From contig NZ_JAPEOZ010000001.1 in assembly GCF_026340655.1 (NCBI RefSeq), positions 2,914,001-2,978,000 on the forward strand: a stretch of DNA of 64,000 nt. Direction: 5' to 3'. Positions 8,502 to 18,238 of this stretch are shown one piece after another. A program made the position numbers and the translations under genes. Numbering within the stretch: position 1 is the stretch's first letter; each line of letters starts with the position of its first letter. The stretch is from Streptomyces sp. NBC_01275. Its GTDB lineage: Bacteria; Actinomycetota; Actinomycetes; Streptomycetales; Streptomycetaceae. Below the pieces are notes generated by a model. The model did no database searches, was not told the origin of the DNA, and was given only the letters and a program-made list of their open reading frames with translations.

Positions 8502-11250
8502 TCAGCAGTCAGGGTCCGGTTCGGTTATCGACGGGCGGCCCGCTTCGGGCAACCAGTAGTGTTTTGCCTGCCCCTGTGAGGGATAGCGCCGCGGCGCGGG
8601 GCCGAGGCCCGGGTGGGTATTGAGCGCGAGGACCGCGTAAGAACGCAGGTCGGCCTGGGACAGGCGTCGGACAAGGTGCTTGAAACATTCCCTTGTGTCG
8701 ACCTCCCGGATCACAGCCTGGGCGCAGGAGGTGAGGCCCTGTCGGTCCAGTGCCTTCGTGAACGAGACGATTTGAGAGACACGGCGTCCCCAAGTGAAGC
8801 CGACCAGCGACTCCAGTACCGCCTCCTCCTGGCCGGCGGCGCACAGGACGGCCAGGACGTAGGCATGCAGTTCCATGTCCGGCCACTGCCTGGTCAGCAA
8901 CTTGTGCACCTCGTCGGCTCCCGGGCCCCAGCTGCCTTGTCTGTCGGCTAGTGGGCGCGTTTCGTCGAGGTTGGGAGCCACGCAGGCCAGGACCACCGCT
9001 TCGGTGCCGAGCCCGGCCCGGGCACGTCGCAGGATGAGCCGGGCGCAGACGTCCGGGTTGCCGTCAGCGACGATTTTCAGCAGCAACACCAGGCCACTCG
9101 CGTCCTGGTAAGTCTGCAGATCCCTCAGGAATGCGACGAGGTCCCGCTCCGGCATACGCGCCATCCGGGCTTTGAGTCCCTCGTCCGTACCGGATGAGGT
9201 CAGCAGAACACGGTATATCTGGTTGCGGTGCCACTGCCGACGATCGAGGGCCGTCCGCATCCGGTCGACGTCGTCGTGCCGCTCCGATCGCCACAGAGAC
9301 TCCAGCAGCAGCGTGGCATCGGGCACCGACCGGTCAACCAGCCCGGTGAGTAGATGCACTGCGTCAGTCGGCCGCCCGAACTCCATCAGCAGGTCAAAGA
9401 ACCGATGCGTCGCCGTCCCTACGGGTTGTACCTGTGCTGCCGCACCGAGCAGATGGATTGCGGACTCTGCACGGCCGTCGGTCCACAGACTCTCCGCCAG
9501 GTCGACGATGCCGTCCACGGACTGCTGTGCGGCCGCTTCGCCGAGGACGATCAGCACCCGGTCCGCCATGCCCGCGGCTGACAGTTCCTCACAGAGCCTG
9601 AAAATGTTTGTCGGCGCGAGAGCGGCCGCGACGAGAGCTCGCAAGAGGGCTCCGCTAAGTCGCCGTGACCGGCCTCGTCCATCGCCGACAGGATGCGCAC
9701 GGACTCGCTGGCCGGCCGATGTGCGATCACCGCCGCCGCCTTCAGATACAGCTCGAAAGCCTTCATGTGGCGCCCGAGAGCCAGCATCTCTCCGGCCAAC
9801 TCCAGGGCCTGTTCAGGGGAATTCCCCGTCACCATCTCCAGCAGACGGTCGGCGTCAGCGTCCATTCCGGCCGACCACAGCGCGCCGGCCAGCGGGACGA
9901 TGCGCCCGATAGCCTGCGGATCTTTACCGGCGACCCTGATGACGTTGTCGGCCTCGGTGCCGAACTCCGCTGCCCTCAGGGCCTTCACAGTTTGTGCCAC
10001 GTCGTCAACGTCGAGGTCGACCGCCGTCATCCGGCACGCTCGGACAGCCTCTCCGCGATCCTCGTTGACTACGCTTAGAGCCTTCACGTACTCCACGACC
10101 GCGGCCGGACCGCGTTGCACCACCACTCGGGTCATGTCCGAGAGGTATGGCTGACGGTGGAGCATGCGCCGCAGCGGCGAGAGGTGCGACAGCCCGTCTC
10201 TGCGATTCAGCAGGACAACCAGCATCGCGGCCTCCTGTATGGGCCGCCACCTGCTGAGAAAGAGCAGCAGTTCTTGGGCTTCTTCCGACCTGGCCTCGCT
10301 TTCCATGCGCGCAATGGCATCGATGACGTCCCGCGGCCTGTTGCAGAGCAGTTCCTCCCACTCGGTAGGGACGTTCAACCCAGTGGGGATCTCCGGTTCG
10401 GTCGGCCTGGGAGGTCGGCCCGCTAGCGGTTGCTCGCACAGTAGCTCGGAGGCCTGAGGCGACGACGCCAGCTGCCGATACCGGTTGCGGGCCGGGGCAA
10501 GGCTCCGCTCCGAGTTTTCCAGCCGCTGCTGTGGCAATGGCCTGTTTTGCGCGCGCAATTCCCGGCACAGGTGCTCGTACGCCTCGATGACCTCGATGAC
10601 CTCGATGACCTCGATGACCTCGATGAGAGGGTTGGCGCCGGGCAGGCCTTGCTCCAGCAGGCGGATCAGTTCGCCGGTGAAAGCTGTGTACCTCTCGTCG
10701 GGCGGCGCTAGAGCTTGCCTGGTGGCGGAGCATGCGGTGAGCAGGTACGCCCGCCGATCCGAGCCTGTTGAGCCAGTATGACTTCGTCACTGGAGCCGTT
10801 CATGCCTCCGTCAAACGCACGACCGGCATAGCAGCAGTCCAGCACAACCAGTCGGTTGACGTCAGGCGCAGAGGACCGCACCACGGCCCGCACTTGGGCG
10901 AAGTCCACAGCGGTGTACGGGCGGGGCGGGTTCGTGGTCGGCAGCGCGAGCAGCAACGTGTTGATATCGGTGGGGTGGATGAGTCCGTGTCCCGCGAAGT
11001 ACACGAACAGGGTGTCCGTCGCCGCTCGGGCGGCTTCGTGGATCGGATCCAACAACTCCACGAGCGTCTTTGGCTCCGGCACACGGATGCAGCGTTCCTC
11101 GGGCAGCCCCCAGACGTCGTGGTCCATCAATAATTCGCCGAGCCGAGTGACGTTGTTCGTCACGGCCGGGAGCTCATTCAGCCCGGGGTCGCCGTACGCC
11201 GAGGCGCCAATCAGTACGGCGCACGACTTCTCGGGATCGGCCAACTTCAC
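8502..11250 (-). pseudogene. Caspase family protein, EACC1-associated type (two frameshifts)
   Basis: The N-terminal part (from GTG 11250) is a peptidase C14 caspase-like domain: SCAVLIGASAYGDPGLNELP, catalytic His in FVYFAGHGLI, catalytic Cys in VVLDCCYAG. The frame breaks near 10745, where one base is missing in a G/C run, then continues as LLTACSATRQALAPPDERYT to 9660. After another single-base loss it continues to the stop at 8502. The downstream ~650 residues are helical, repeat-like effector/sensor material. Restored, the protein would be about 915 aa. It overlaps the EACC1 gene by GTGA. EACC1-linked caspases are proposed abortive-infection effectors in actinomycetes. As read, only the protease domain could be made intact. 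Confidence 0.75.
10582..10626. repeat. 9-bp in-frame tandem repeat (CCTCGATGA x5) inside the caspase gene
   Basis: Five perfect copies encode Val-Ile-Glu repeats on the minus strand, just after the protease domain and before a YEHLCRELRAQ helix. Nine bases preserve frame, so copy number can vary without frameshift. Confidence 0.9.
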
Positions 11251-11645
11251 GGCAACGGAGCCGACGGCGGGGCCGGGACAGTAGGAGGTGAGGGTAAGGG
11301 GGTGGAGAGCACGGCCATCAGTCGGCGTACATCCTCGTCGGAGGCGCCGTCAACGGTCACGGACAGGCCGTCCGCAGCTCGCCGGAAAGTGAAGGCGGCG
11401 GTCGGCCGGGGGCCGGGCGTAAGCCGCCAGTTCGCGTAGAGCATCACGAGGTTGGCCACCGCCTCGGCGTGAGTAAGCGCGAGGCTGACGACCTCCAGCG
11501 GGCCCATCAGCCCGTCGGCATCGGCCTGAGCTCGTGATTCCAAAGTCAGCGCCTCGGGCCGACCCTCATCGGACCGCAGCCATCGGTAGAAGTCGACCAC
11601 TTCGGCAGTGCCGTTCTCCACGACCGCCCGGATCTCCCACCGCAC
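11247..11645 (-). CDS. EACC1-like effector-associated constant component
   Basis: A 132-aa protein begins MRWEIRAVVENGTAEVVDFY. It shows the small alpha/beta layout of effector-associated constant component 1 proteins: an N-terminal strand, LMGPLEVVSLALTHAEAVAN, then a second half TAAFTFRRAADGLSVTVDGA. A Pro-rich tail follows. Its stop overlaps the start of the caspase gene, the classical EACC1-effector pair. EACC1 proteins are thought to couple a sensor to varied effectors in biological conflict; the exact role is unknown. It is the first gene of a two-gene operon. Confidence 0.7.
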   Translation of the reverse strand: MRWEIRAVVENGTAEVVDFYRWLRSDEGRPEALTLESRAQADADGLMGPLEVVSLALTHAEAVANLVMLYANWRLTPGPRPTAAFTFRRAADGLSVTVDGASDEDVRRLMAVLSTPLPSPPTVPAPPSAPLP

Positions 11646-11689
11646 GCGTCATGCACCCCCAAAATTGGGCCTGCCCAGCCAGGTACCAC

Positions 11690-13282
11690 GCTAGAAGACT
11701 GCTGAAAATCTTGTTGTGGGGCTGTCCGGTCGTGGGCCGGGCGGCCCTTTTCGCTATGTGGTGGCTGGGGTGAGGTGCCAGCTGGTGTTGGTCCGGGTGA
11801 GTCCGAGGTTGATCAGTCGGCGGAGGTTGAGGGCGGCGGCGCGGTGGTGGAGCCAGATGTTGTTGGCGATGACGCCGCGGTAGGGGACCCGGCGGTTGCC
11901 CTTGGCGACGAGCCAGGCGATGGCGCGTTCGACGGGTGGCCGCCATCGGCGGTACTCGTCCTGCCAGAGGGTGTCGGTGGCGGCCTGGGCCCGGGCGGCG
12001 GCCGGCAGTTCGTACTGGGGGTGGACGTTGAGGGTGCGTCCGGTCCGGGAGGTGGTGCAGCGTTCCCGCAGGGGGCAGCCGGTGCAGACGCGCTTGAACT
12101 GGGCGGTTCGGGCGCCGTCCGCTTTGATCTGGCCGAGGTTGGCGGTGTCTCCGGCAGGGCAGGTGGCGGTGGCGGCTTGATGACCAGGGTGTGGCTGTCG
12201 GCCTGTAGCTGTGCGCGCAGGTCGCCGGTTCCGTAGGCGGAATCGCCGAGCACGGTTAACTCCGCGTCCTGGTCTTCGTCGGCCAGAAGAGCGGCGGCGA
12301 CGGCGGCCTCGTGGTTGTCGGGGCCGTAGCCGCCGGTCAGGGCGACGGCCGTGAACAGCCCGGTCTCCGGCTCGAACGACGCATGCCCTTTGAAGCCGTC
12401 CTGGTGACGGGTGCGGTTCTTGTGGATGTGGCGCGCATCGGCATCGACGGTGGACACGGTCCGGTCCGCCACCGTGCGCCGGGCGATGCGCCAGCGGCCG
12501 TCGCGCCCGTCGGAGTCCTCTGCCGGCTCGACGTCCTGCCCGGCGACCAGGGCAAGCGGGCCGACCGCGTTCGCCGCCTTCTCGCCCAGATTCCGTTCTG
12601 GCAGGTGCCCGAGCAGGCTGAGGGCGTCGGTGACCAGCGCATCGACCAGAGCGGCGCGGGCGGCCTCGTCGTCCCAGGCGATCTTCGGTTTGCCCGGGTC
12701 GGTGTAGTCGTGCGCCCGGCAGTGCTCCGCGGCCGTCTCCTGAGCGCCGGGGACCTCGCGGATCACCCGGCGGATCGCGGAGACGATCTGGGTGACGGTG
12801 TCCTGGATGGCCACCGCGTCATCGAGCACCGTGGAGTCCAAAGCGCGCCGCTGCCTGCCCTTGAGCACACCGGTCGCGGCCACGACCTCCTTCACCTTGG
12901 TGAAGATCCGCGTCGGATCGGCCGAGTGGCGAAGTCGGCGCCGGAAGTACGTCAGCAGCGACGGGTCGAACGCAGTGTCGTACAGCCCGAGCCCGCAAGC
13001 GGCCTTCCACCGCAGGTCACACCGCAGTTCCTGGACCGTCTCGAAGTCCGACAGACCCTGCAGGTTCTGCAGGCTCTGCAGCACCACCGTCGCGGCCAGC
13101 ACCTGCGGCGGCAGACTCGGCCGCCCGTTCGCCGACGGATACATGTCCGCGAACATCCCCGGCGGGAACAGCACCTCACGGTGCTCGGCCAGGAACGCGA
13201 ACACACTCCCCACCGGGATCAACTCCCGGCAGGTCTCCCACACATCCGGCCCGACCAAGTCCTCGGCCCACTCACCCTGCAT
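11690..13282 (-). mobile_element. IS1182-family insertion sequence, right end apparently truncated
   Basis: The element contains one transposase frame and ends on the left near AGACTGCTGAAAATCTTG (about 11692-11709). No matching terminal repeat is visible on the right. The transposase start directly abuts the RpiR fragment at 13283, so the right terminus was probably lost in a deletion that also removed the 5' part of that gene. Confidence 0.65.
11755..13282 (-). pseudogene. IS1182-family transposase (frameshifted)
   Basis: The start is MQGEWAEDLVGPDVWETCRE at 13282. The N-terminal half (FETVQELRCDLRWKAACGLG, RALDSTVLDDAVAIQDTVTQ) and the DDE core (LTVLGDSAYGTGDLRAQLQA) are intact. Around 12165, in a CCG/CCA run, one base is missing and the frame is lost. 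The family C terminus continues in another frame (CTGCPLRERCTTSRTGRTLN to NTSWHLTPATT) and stops at 11755. The coding part would be ~509 aa if repaired, a normal length for IS1182. Confidence 0.8.
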
Positions 13283-13630
13283 GCCCGCAAGACTGGCCCC
13301 GACGCGGCCGTCCGCGCGGGCGCCTCCACGCTGCTGTGCTTCGCGCTGCCCTGGCATCCCCGCGAGGTCGTGAACACGATGACGTACGCGAAGGAGGCCG
13401 GACTGACCGTCGTCAGGGTCGCCGACTCCGCGTTCGCGGCGGTCGCCAAGGTGTCCGACCTGCTGCTGCCGGCCGCCGTCGGCACCGGGCTCGCCTTCGA
13501 CACCGCCTGCGCGCCGATGCTGCTGGGCCGGGTGCTGCTGGAGGCGATCTGCGACGACCTGCCGGACGCGCAGGCCCGGCTGGAGCAGTTCGACGCGGGG
13601 GAGGCGGCGCGCGGGCTGTTCGTGGAGTGA
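13283..13630 (+). pseudogene. MurR/RpiR-type regulator, 3' fragment (SIS domain)
   Basis: About 115 residues of a sugar-isomerase (SIS) domain remain: LCFALPWHPREVVNTMTYAK, then VADSAFAAVAKVSDLLLPAA. The HTH_6 N terminus and start are missing because the frame begins at the edge of the insertion sequence. RpiR regulators sense sugar phosphates or related ligands. It converges on the urocanase gene and may once have regulated it. Confidence 0.7.
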
Positions 13631-13679
13631 GCGGCGGTGACCTCGGCGCGTTCTGGGAGAGCGATGCGCGTTCCGGGGA

Positions 13680-15347
13680 TCAGACGCCTTCGCGCATAGG
13701 CACCCGGACGCCCCGCTCGTCGGCGACCGTCTCCGCGATGTCGTAGCCGGCGTCGACGTGGCGGATGACGCCCATGCCTGGGTCGTTGGTCAGCACGCGG
13801 CGCAGCTTCTCGCCGGCGAGTGCGGTGCCGTCGGCGACGGAGACCTGGCCGGCGTGGATGGAGCGCCCCATGCCGACGCCGCCGCCGTGGTGGATGGAGA
13901 CCCAGGACGCGCCGGAGGCCACGTTGACCATGGCGTTGAGCAGCGGCCAGTCGGCGATCGCGTCGGAGCCGTCGAGCATGGCTTCGGTCTCGCGGTACGG
14001 GGAGGCGACGGAGCCCGAGTCGAGGTGGTCGCGGCCGATGGCGAGCGGGGCGGCCAGCTCACCACTGGCGACCATGTCGTTGAACCGCTCGCCGGCCTTG
14101 TCCCGCTCGCCGTAGCCGAGCCAGCAGATACGGGCGGGCAGGCCCTGGAAGTGGACGCGCTCGCCGGCCATCTTGATCCAGCGGTGCAGGGACTCGTTCT
14201 CCGGGAAGAGCTCCAGGATCGCCTTGTCGGTCTTGTGGATGTCGGAGGCCTCACCGGACAGGGCGGCCCAGCGGAAGGGCCCCTTGCCCTCGCTGAACAG
14301 CGGCCGGATGTAGGCGGGCACGAAGCCGGGGAAGGCGAACGCCCGCCCGTATCCGGCGAGTTGGGCCTCGCCCCGGATCGAGTTGCCGTAGTCGAAGACC
14401 TCGGCGCCGGCGTCCATGAAGCCGACCATCGCCTCGACGTGCCTGGCCATGGACTCACGGGCGCGGGTGGTGAAGCCCGCCGGGTCCTTGGCGGCCGCGT
14501 CTGCCATGTCGTCGAAGTCGACGCCGACGGGGAGGTAGGCGAGGGGGTCGTGGGCCGAGGTCTGGTCGGTCACGATGTCGATGGGGGCGCCTTCGGCGAG
14601 CATGCGCGGGAGCAGCTCGGCGGCGTTGCCCAGCAGGCCGATGGAGAGCGGGCGGCGGGCGTCGCGGGCCTCGACGGCGAGCTGCAGGGCGTGCTCCAGG
14701 GAGTCGGCCTTCACGTCGAGGTAGCGGTGCTCGATACGGCGCTCGATGGCGCGCGGGTCGACGTCGATGCAGATCGCGACGCCGTCGTTCATCGTCACGG
14801 CGAGGGGCTGGGCGCCGCCCATGCCGCCGAGGCCGGCCGTCAGCGTGATCGTGCCCGCGAGGGTGCCGCCGAACTTCTTCGCGGCGACGGCGGCGAAGGT
14901 CTCGTAGGTGCCCTGGAGGATGCCCTGGGTGCCGATGTAGATCCAGGAGCCGGCGGTCATCTGGCCGTACATGGTCAGGCCGAGGGCCTCCAGACGGCGG
15001 AACTCCTCCCAGTTGGCCCAGTCGCCGACGAGGTTGGAGTTGGCGATCAGGACGCGCGGGGCCCACTCGTGGGTCTGCATCACCCCCACCGGACGGCCGG
15101 ACTGCACCAGCATCGTCTCGTCCTGCTTCAGGGTCCGCAGGGTGCGGACCATCGCGTCGAACGACCGCCAGTCCCGCGCCGCCTTTCCCGTGCCGCCGTA
15201 GACGACGAGCTTGTCGGGGTGCTCGGCGACTTCCGGATCCAGGTTGTTCTGCAGCATCCGCAGCGCCGCCTCCTGCTGCCAGCCCTGCGCGCTGAGCGAG
15301 CTCCCGCGGGGAGCGCGCACGGTCCTCGGTCCAGAAATTCCAGTCAT
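13680..15347 (-). CDS. hutU: Urocanate hydratase family protein (HutU)
   Basis: The 555-aa protein has standard urocanase length. Visible motifs are [13 protein letters not shown] (Tyr50), the NAD-binding [49 protein letters not shown] with Cys408 (equivalent by alignment to Cys410 of the Pseudomonas putida enzyme) and [20 protein letters not shown]. It adds water to urocanate, with tightly bound NAD+ as electrophile, giving imidazolonepropionate. A normally conserved Cys in [14 protein letters not shown] is Ser352 here. Its ATG overlaps the enoyl-CoA hydratase stop (ATGA), so it is the last gene of the lyase operon. The substrate may be urocanate or a thio- or N-substituted analogue. Confidence 0.88.
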   Translation of the reverse strand: MTGISGPRTVRAPRGSSLSAQGWQQEAALRMLQNNLDPEVAEHPDKLVVYGGTGKAARDWRSFDAMVRTLRTLKQDETMLVQSGRPVGVMQTHEWAPRVLIANSNLVGDWANWEEFRRLEALGLTMYGQMTAGSWIYIGTQGILQGTYETFAAVAAKKFGGTLAGTITLTAGLGGMGGAQPLAVTMNDGVAICIDVDPRAIERRIEHRYLDVKADSLEHALQLAVEARDARRPLSIGLLGNAAELLPRMLAEGAPIDIVTDQTSAHDPLAYLPVGVDFDDMADAAAKDPAGFTTRARESMARHVEAMVGFMDAGAEVFDYGNSIRGEAQLAGYGRAFAFPGFVPAYIRPLFSEGKGPFRWAALSGEASDIHKTDKAILELFPENESLHRWIKMAGERVHFQGLPARICWLGYGERDKAGERFNDMVASGELAAPLAIGRDHLDSGSVASPYRETEAMLDGSDAIADWPLLNAMVNVASGASWVSIHHGGGVGMGRSIHAGQVSVADGTALAGEKLRRVLTNDPGMGVIRHVDAGYDIAETVADERGVRVPMREGV

Positions 15348-16126
15348 CGTTCGTTGCTCCGGCGCTTGTCGAGGAAGGCCCGCAGGCCTTGGGTGTGGTC
15401 GTCGGTGGAGGAGTTGAGGGCGGCCAGGCGGCGTTCGGTGCGGATGCCGACAGAGAGGGGCGTCTCGAAGGCCGTCAGCACCGCCTCCTTCGCCAGTCGG
15501 ACCGCGGTCGCGGGGTGGGCGGCGATGGTGCGGGCCGTGTCGTGGGCTGTGCGGTCGAGCTGGTCGGGGGGTACGACGCGGCTGACGAGGCCGGCGGCGA
15601 GGGCTTCGGGGGCGGTGATGGTGCGGCCGGTGAGGATCATGTCCATCGCGAGGGCCTTGCCGACCGCGCGGACGAGGCGTTGGGTGCCGCCCGCACCGGG
15701 GATCGCACCGAGACGCAGCTCGGGCTGGCCGAAGCGGGCGGTGTCCGAGGCGATGACGAGGTCGCAGATCATGGCGAGTTCGCAGCCGCCGCCCAGGACA
15801 TGGCCGTTGACCGCCGCGACGAGAGGGATGCGGGTGGCGTACAGGGCCTCCCACAGGTCGCTGAAATCATCGAGGTACGTGCCGACCGGGCCGGACTCCG
15901 AGAGTTCCGCCAGGTCGGCGATGTCGGCGCCGGCCGCGAAGAGGCGTTCCGTGCCGCTGATGACGACGCAGCGGACGTCGGGGTCGGCGTCCCAGGCGCG
16001 TACGGCGTCCAGCAGAGCCGTCATCATGGCGCGGCTCAACGCGTTGGCCGCTTCGGGGCGGTGGAGGCGGACGTGGCCGACCGCGTCCTCAGTACGGGTC
16101 AGAATGGTGCCGGTGCCGTCAGCCAT
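15344..16126 (-). CDS. Enoyl-CoA hydratase/isomerase (crotonase) family protein
   Basis: The 260-aa crotonase shows the oxyanion-hole segment [11 protein letters not shown], the second oxyanion-hole strand [18 protein letters not shown] and the catalytic glutamate region [20 protein letters not shown]. Both acid/base glutamates are therefore present and true 2-enoyl-CoA hydration is likely. It overlaps the upstream dehydrogenase by 8 bp and the downstream urocanase by 4 bp. In context it may hydrate an arylacrylyl-CoA made by the CoA-transferase from the lyase product, but a general fatty-acid role cannot be excluded. Confidence 0.88.
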   Translation of the reverse strand: MADGTGTILTRTEDAVGHVRLHRPEAANALSRAMMTALLDAVRAWDADPDVRCVVISGTERLFAAGADIADLAELSESGPVGTYLDDFSDLWEALYATRIPLVAAVNGHVLGGGCELAMICDLVIASDTARFGQPELRLGAIPGAGGTQRLVRAVGKALAMDMILTGRTITAPEALAAGLVSRVVPPDQLDRTAHDTARTIAAHPATAVRLAKEAVLTAFETPLSVGIRTERRLAALNSSTDDHTQGLRAFLDKRRSNER

Positions 16127-17006
16127 CGTGGGTCAACTGCCTGACGACGGCGTCCCGGTGGGCCTTGACCCGGTCGGCCCGTTCGCCGGGCCACTCGTAG
16201 AAGCCGCGTCCCGACTTGGCGCCCAGAGCGCCTTCGGCCACCAGTTTCCTCACGGACTCCGGCACTTCGGCCGAGCGGCTCAGCTCGGGCATCAGGATCG
16301 CCGACACCTGCTCGACCACGTCCAGCCCGGCCAGGTCCATCAGCTCCAGTGGGCCGCAGGCCGCCCAGCGTGGGGCGAGCGTCGTACGGACCGCCAGGTC
16401 GGCGTCCGCCACGGAGGTCACGCCCGACTCCACCAGGTGCAGCACCTCGCGCAGCACCGCGTACTGGATACGGTTGACGACGAAGCCGGGGACATCCGCC
16501 CGTACGACGACGGGCAGCTTGCCGAGCCGCCGGGTCAGCGACTCGGCGCGCTCCATCGCCGTCGCGGTGGTGGCCTCGCCGGCGACGAGTTCGACGAGCG
16601 GCATGACCGGCGCGGGATTGAACCAGTGCATGCCGAGGAACCGGCCGGGATCGTCAAGTGCCGTGCCCAGCAGGGTGATCGGCACGCTGGAGGTGTTGGT
16701 GGTGAGCAGGCAGTCCGGTGTCACCGCGGCCTCGATCGAGGCGAGGACGTCCTGCTTGAGGGCGACCACTTCGGCGACGTTCTCGCTCACCACGTCCGCG
16801 CCGTCCAGCGCCTCCGGCAGCGAACGCGTGCAGAGGACCTCGTCCGGGACGAGAGCGCGCGCGGCGTCCAGGGTGGCTTCGCTGCGGGACCACAGGGCGA
16901 CCCGGCAGCCCGCTCGGGCGAAGACCTGGGCGATGCCCGCGCCCATGGTCCCGGCGCCGATCACCGCCACGGTGGGCAGTTTCTTCTCCGGCATCTCTCT
17001 CTCCAT
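16119..17006 (-). CDS. 3-hydroxyacyl-CoA dehydrogenase (3-hydroxybutyryl-CoA dehydrogenase type)
   Basis: A 295-aa single-domain-pair enzyme. Its Rossmann N terminus is VAVIGAGTMGAGIAQVFARA, followed by TTNTSSVPITLLG, the catalytic His in GMHWFNPAPVMPLVELVAG and the C-terminal domain PGFVVNRIQYAVLREVLHLV. It would oxidise a 3-hydroxyacyl-CoA with NAD(P)+. Two starts are possible, 17006 (MEREMPEKK) or 16994 (MPEKK). The latter has a GA-rich ribosome site and leaves a 20-nt gap after the CoA-transferase. Carnitine dehydrogenases share this fold, which is noteworthy next to a betaine-type transporter. Confidence 0.87.
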   Translation of the reverse strand: MEREMPEKKLPTVAVIGAGTMGAGIAQVFARAGCRVALWSRSEATLDAARALVPDEVLCTRSLPEALDGADVVSENVAEVVALKQDVLASIEAAVTPDCLLTTNTSSVPITLLGTALDDPGRFLGMHWFNPAPVMPLVELVAGEATTATAMERAESLTRRLGKLPVVVRADVPGFVVNRIQYAVLREVLHLVESGVTSVADADLAVRTTLAPRWAACGPLELMDLAGLDVVEQVSAILMPELSRSAEVPESVRKLVAEGALGAKSGRGFYEWPGERADRVKAHRDAVVRQLTHDG

Positions 17007-17014
17007 TCAGGGGC

Positions 17015-18238
17015 TCAGATCGCGCCACGGGCGCGCAGGCCCGCGATCTCGTCGGGGCTCAGCCCGAGCGCGGCGGCCAGCACCTCGTCCGTGTGCTGCC
17101 CGAGGACCGGCGCGGGTGCGGGGGCGGCGGGCTGCGCTCCGGAGAAGCGGACGGGCTGTCGCATCACGGCGACCTCGCCGGCCACCGGGTGCCGTGCGGT
17201 GCCCAGCAGCTGTCGCTGCCGCGCGTGGTCGCTGTCCAGGGCCTCCTTGAGGCTCCAGATGGGACCTGCCGGTACGCCCGCCGCCTCCAGCCGGCTCACG
17301 GCCTGGTCGACCGTCAGGCCACGCGTCCAGTTCTCGATCAGTACCCGGAGTTCGGCGTGGTGGCGGGCGCGCTGGGCGTCCGTGGCGAAGCGGGGGTCGT
17401 CGAGGAGTTCGGGCATGCCGGTCTCCTTGCACAGACGGGCGAAGAGGGCGTCGTTGGCGACCGCGAGGACGACCTGTCCGTCGCGGGCGGGGAAGCTGTC
17501 CATGGGGGCGGAGACCGGATGACGGTTGCCGATCCGCTCGGGTTCGGTGCCGTCGGCGGTGAACTGGGACAGCGACACGACTAGCAGGGACAGCACGGAG
17601 TCGAGCATGGCGACATCCACGTGCTGCCCGTGCCCGGTGACGTCGCGTTGCCGGAGCGCGGCCAGGGCACCGTACGAGCCGTACATCCCGGCGACGACGT
17701 CGCCGATGGACTCGCCGACGCGGGTCGGGCCGGTGCCGGGCCAGCCGGTGAGGCTCATGATGCCGCCCATGGCCTGGATGATGTGGTCGTAGGCGGGGCG
17801 GTGGGCGAGTGGTCCGGTCTGGCCGAAGCCGGAGATGCTGACGTACACCAGGCGCGGGTTGACGGCGGCCAGGGTGTCGTAGTCGATGCCGAGGCGGGCG
17901 GTGACGCCGGGCCGGTAGTTCTCGATCAGGATGTCCGTGTCGCGCACCAGGCGGTGCAGCAGGTCGCGGCCCTCATCGGACTTCAGGTTGAGGGTGATGC
18001 CGCGTTTGCCCCGGTTGAGCATCATGAAGTACGAGCTCTCGCCGTTGATGTGCGGGGCGAAGTGCCGGGAGTCGTCGCCGGCGCCGGGCATCTCGACCTT
18101 GGTGACCTCGGCTCCGAGGTCACCGAGCAGCGCCCCGCAGAGCGGACCGGCCAGGACCCGGGAGAGGTCGAGGACCTTGACGCCGGACAGCGGGCGGTCC
18201 TGATCTGCGTTGTTCTCGCTCGTCACCGTGCTCTTCAT
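17015..18238 (-). CDS. Class III (CaiB/BaiF, formyl-CoA transferase family) CoA-transferase
   Basis: The 407-aa protein begins the family fold with PLSGVKVLDLSRVLAGPLCG and GDLGAEVTKVE. It carries the catalytic aspartate in VDVAMLDSVLSLL and ends with the usual LGQHTDEVLAAALGL. Class III enzymes move CoA between carboxylic acids via an aspartyl-CoA intermediate. The start overlaps the lyase stop (ATGA). The likely substrate is the unsaturated acid released by the lyase, which would then enter the enoyl-CoA hydratase and dehydrogenase steps encoded next. That order of reactions is inference. Confidence 0.88.
   Translation of the reverse strand: MKSTVTSENNADQDRPLSGVKVLDLSRVLAGPLCGALLGDLGAEVTKVEMPGAGDDSRHFAPHINGESSYFMMLNRGKRGITLNLKSDEGRDLLHRLVRDTDILIENYRPGVTARLGIDYDTLAAVNPRLVYVSISGFGQTGPLAHRPAYDHIIQAMGGIMSLTGWPGTGPTRVGESIGDVVAGMYGSYGALAALRQRDVTGHGQHVDVAMLDSVLSLLVVSLSQFTADGTEPERIGNRHPVSAPMDSFPARDGQVVLAVANDALFARLCKETGMPELLDDPRFATDAQRARHHAELRVLIENWTRGLTVDQAVSRLEAAGVPAGPIWSLKEALDSDHARQRQLLGTARHPVAGEVAVMRQPVRFSGAQPAAPAPAPVLGQHTDEVLAAALGLSPDEIAGLRARGAI

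Noticed and set aside
14170..14300. Loss of the catalytic cysteine in urocanase
   Set aside because: Counting from Tyr50 and the C terminus shows Cys408 matches P. putida Cys410; the changed residue Ser352 is a different conserved cysteine.
13758..17522. Very long open frame on the + strand opposite the urocanase-to-CoA-transferase genes
   Set aside because: It is the antisense shadow of four conserved genes, caused by high GC; its protein shows no family motif.
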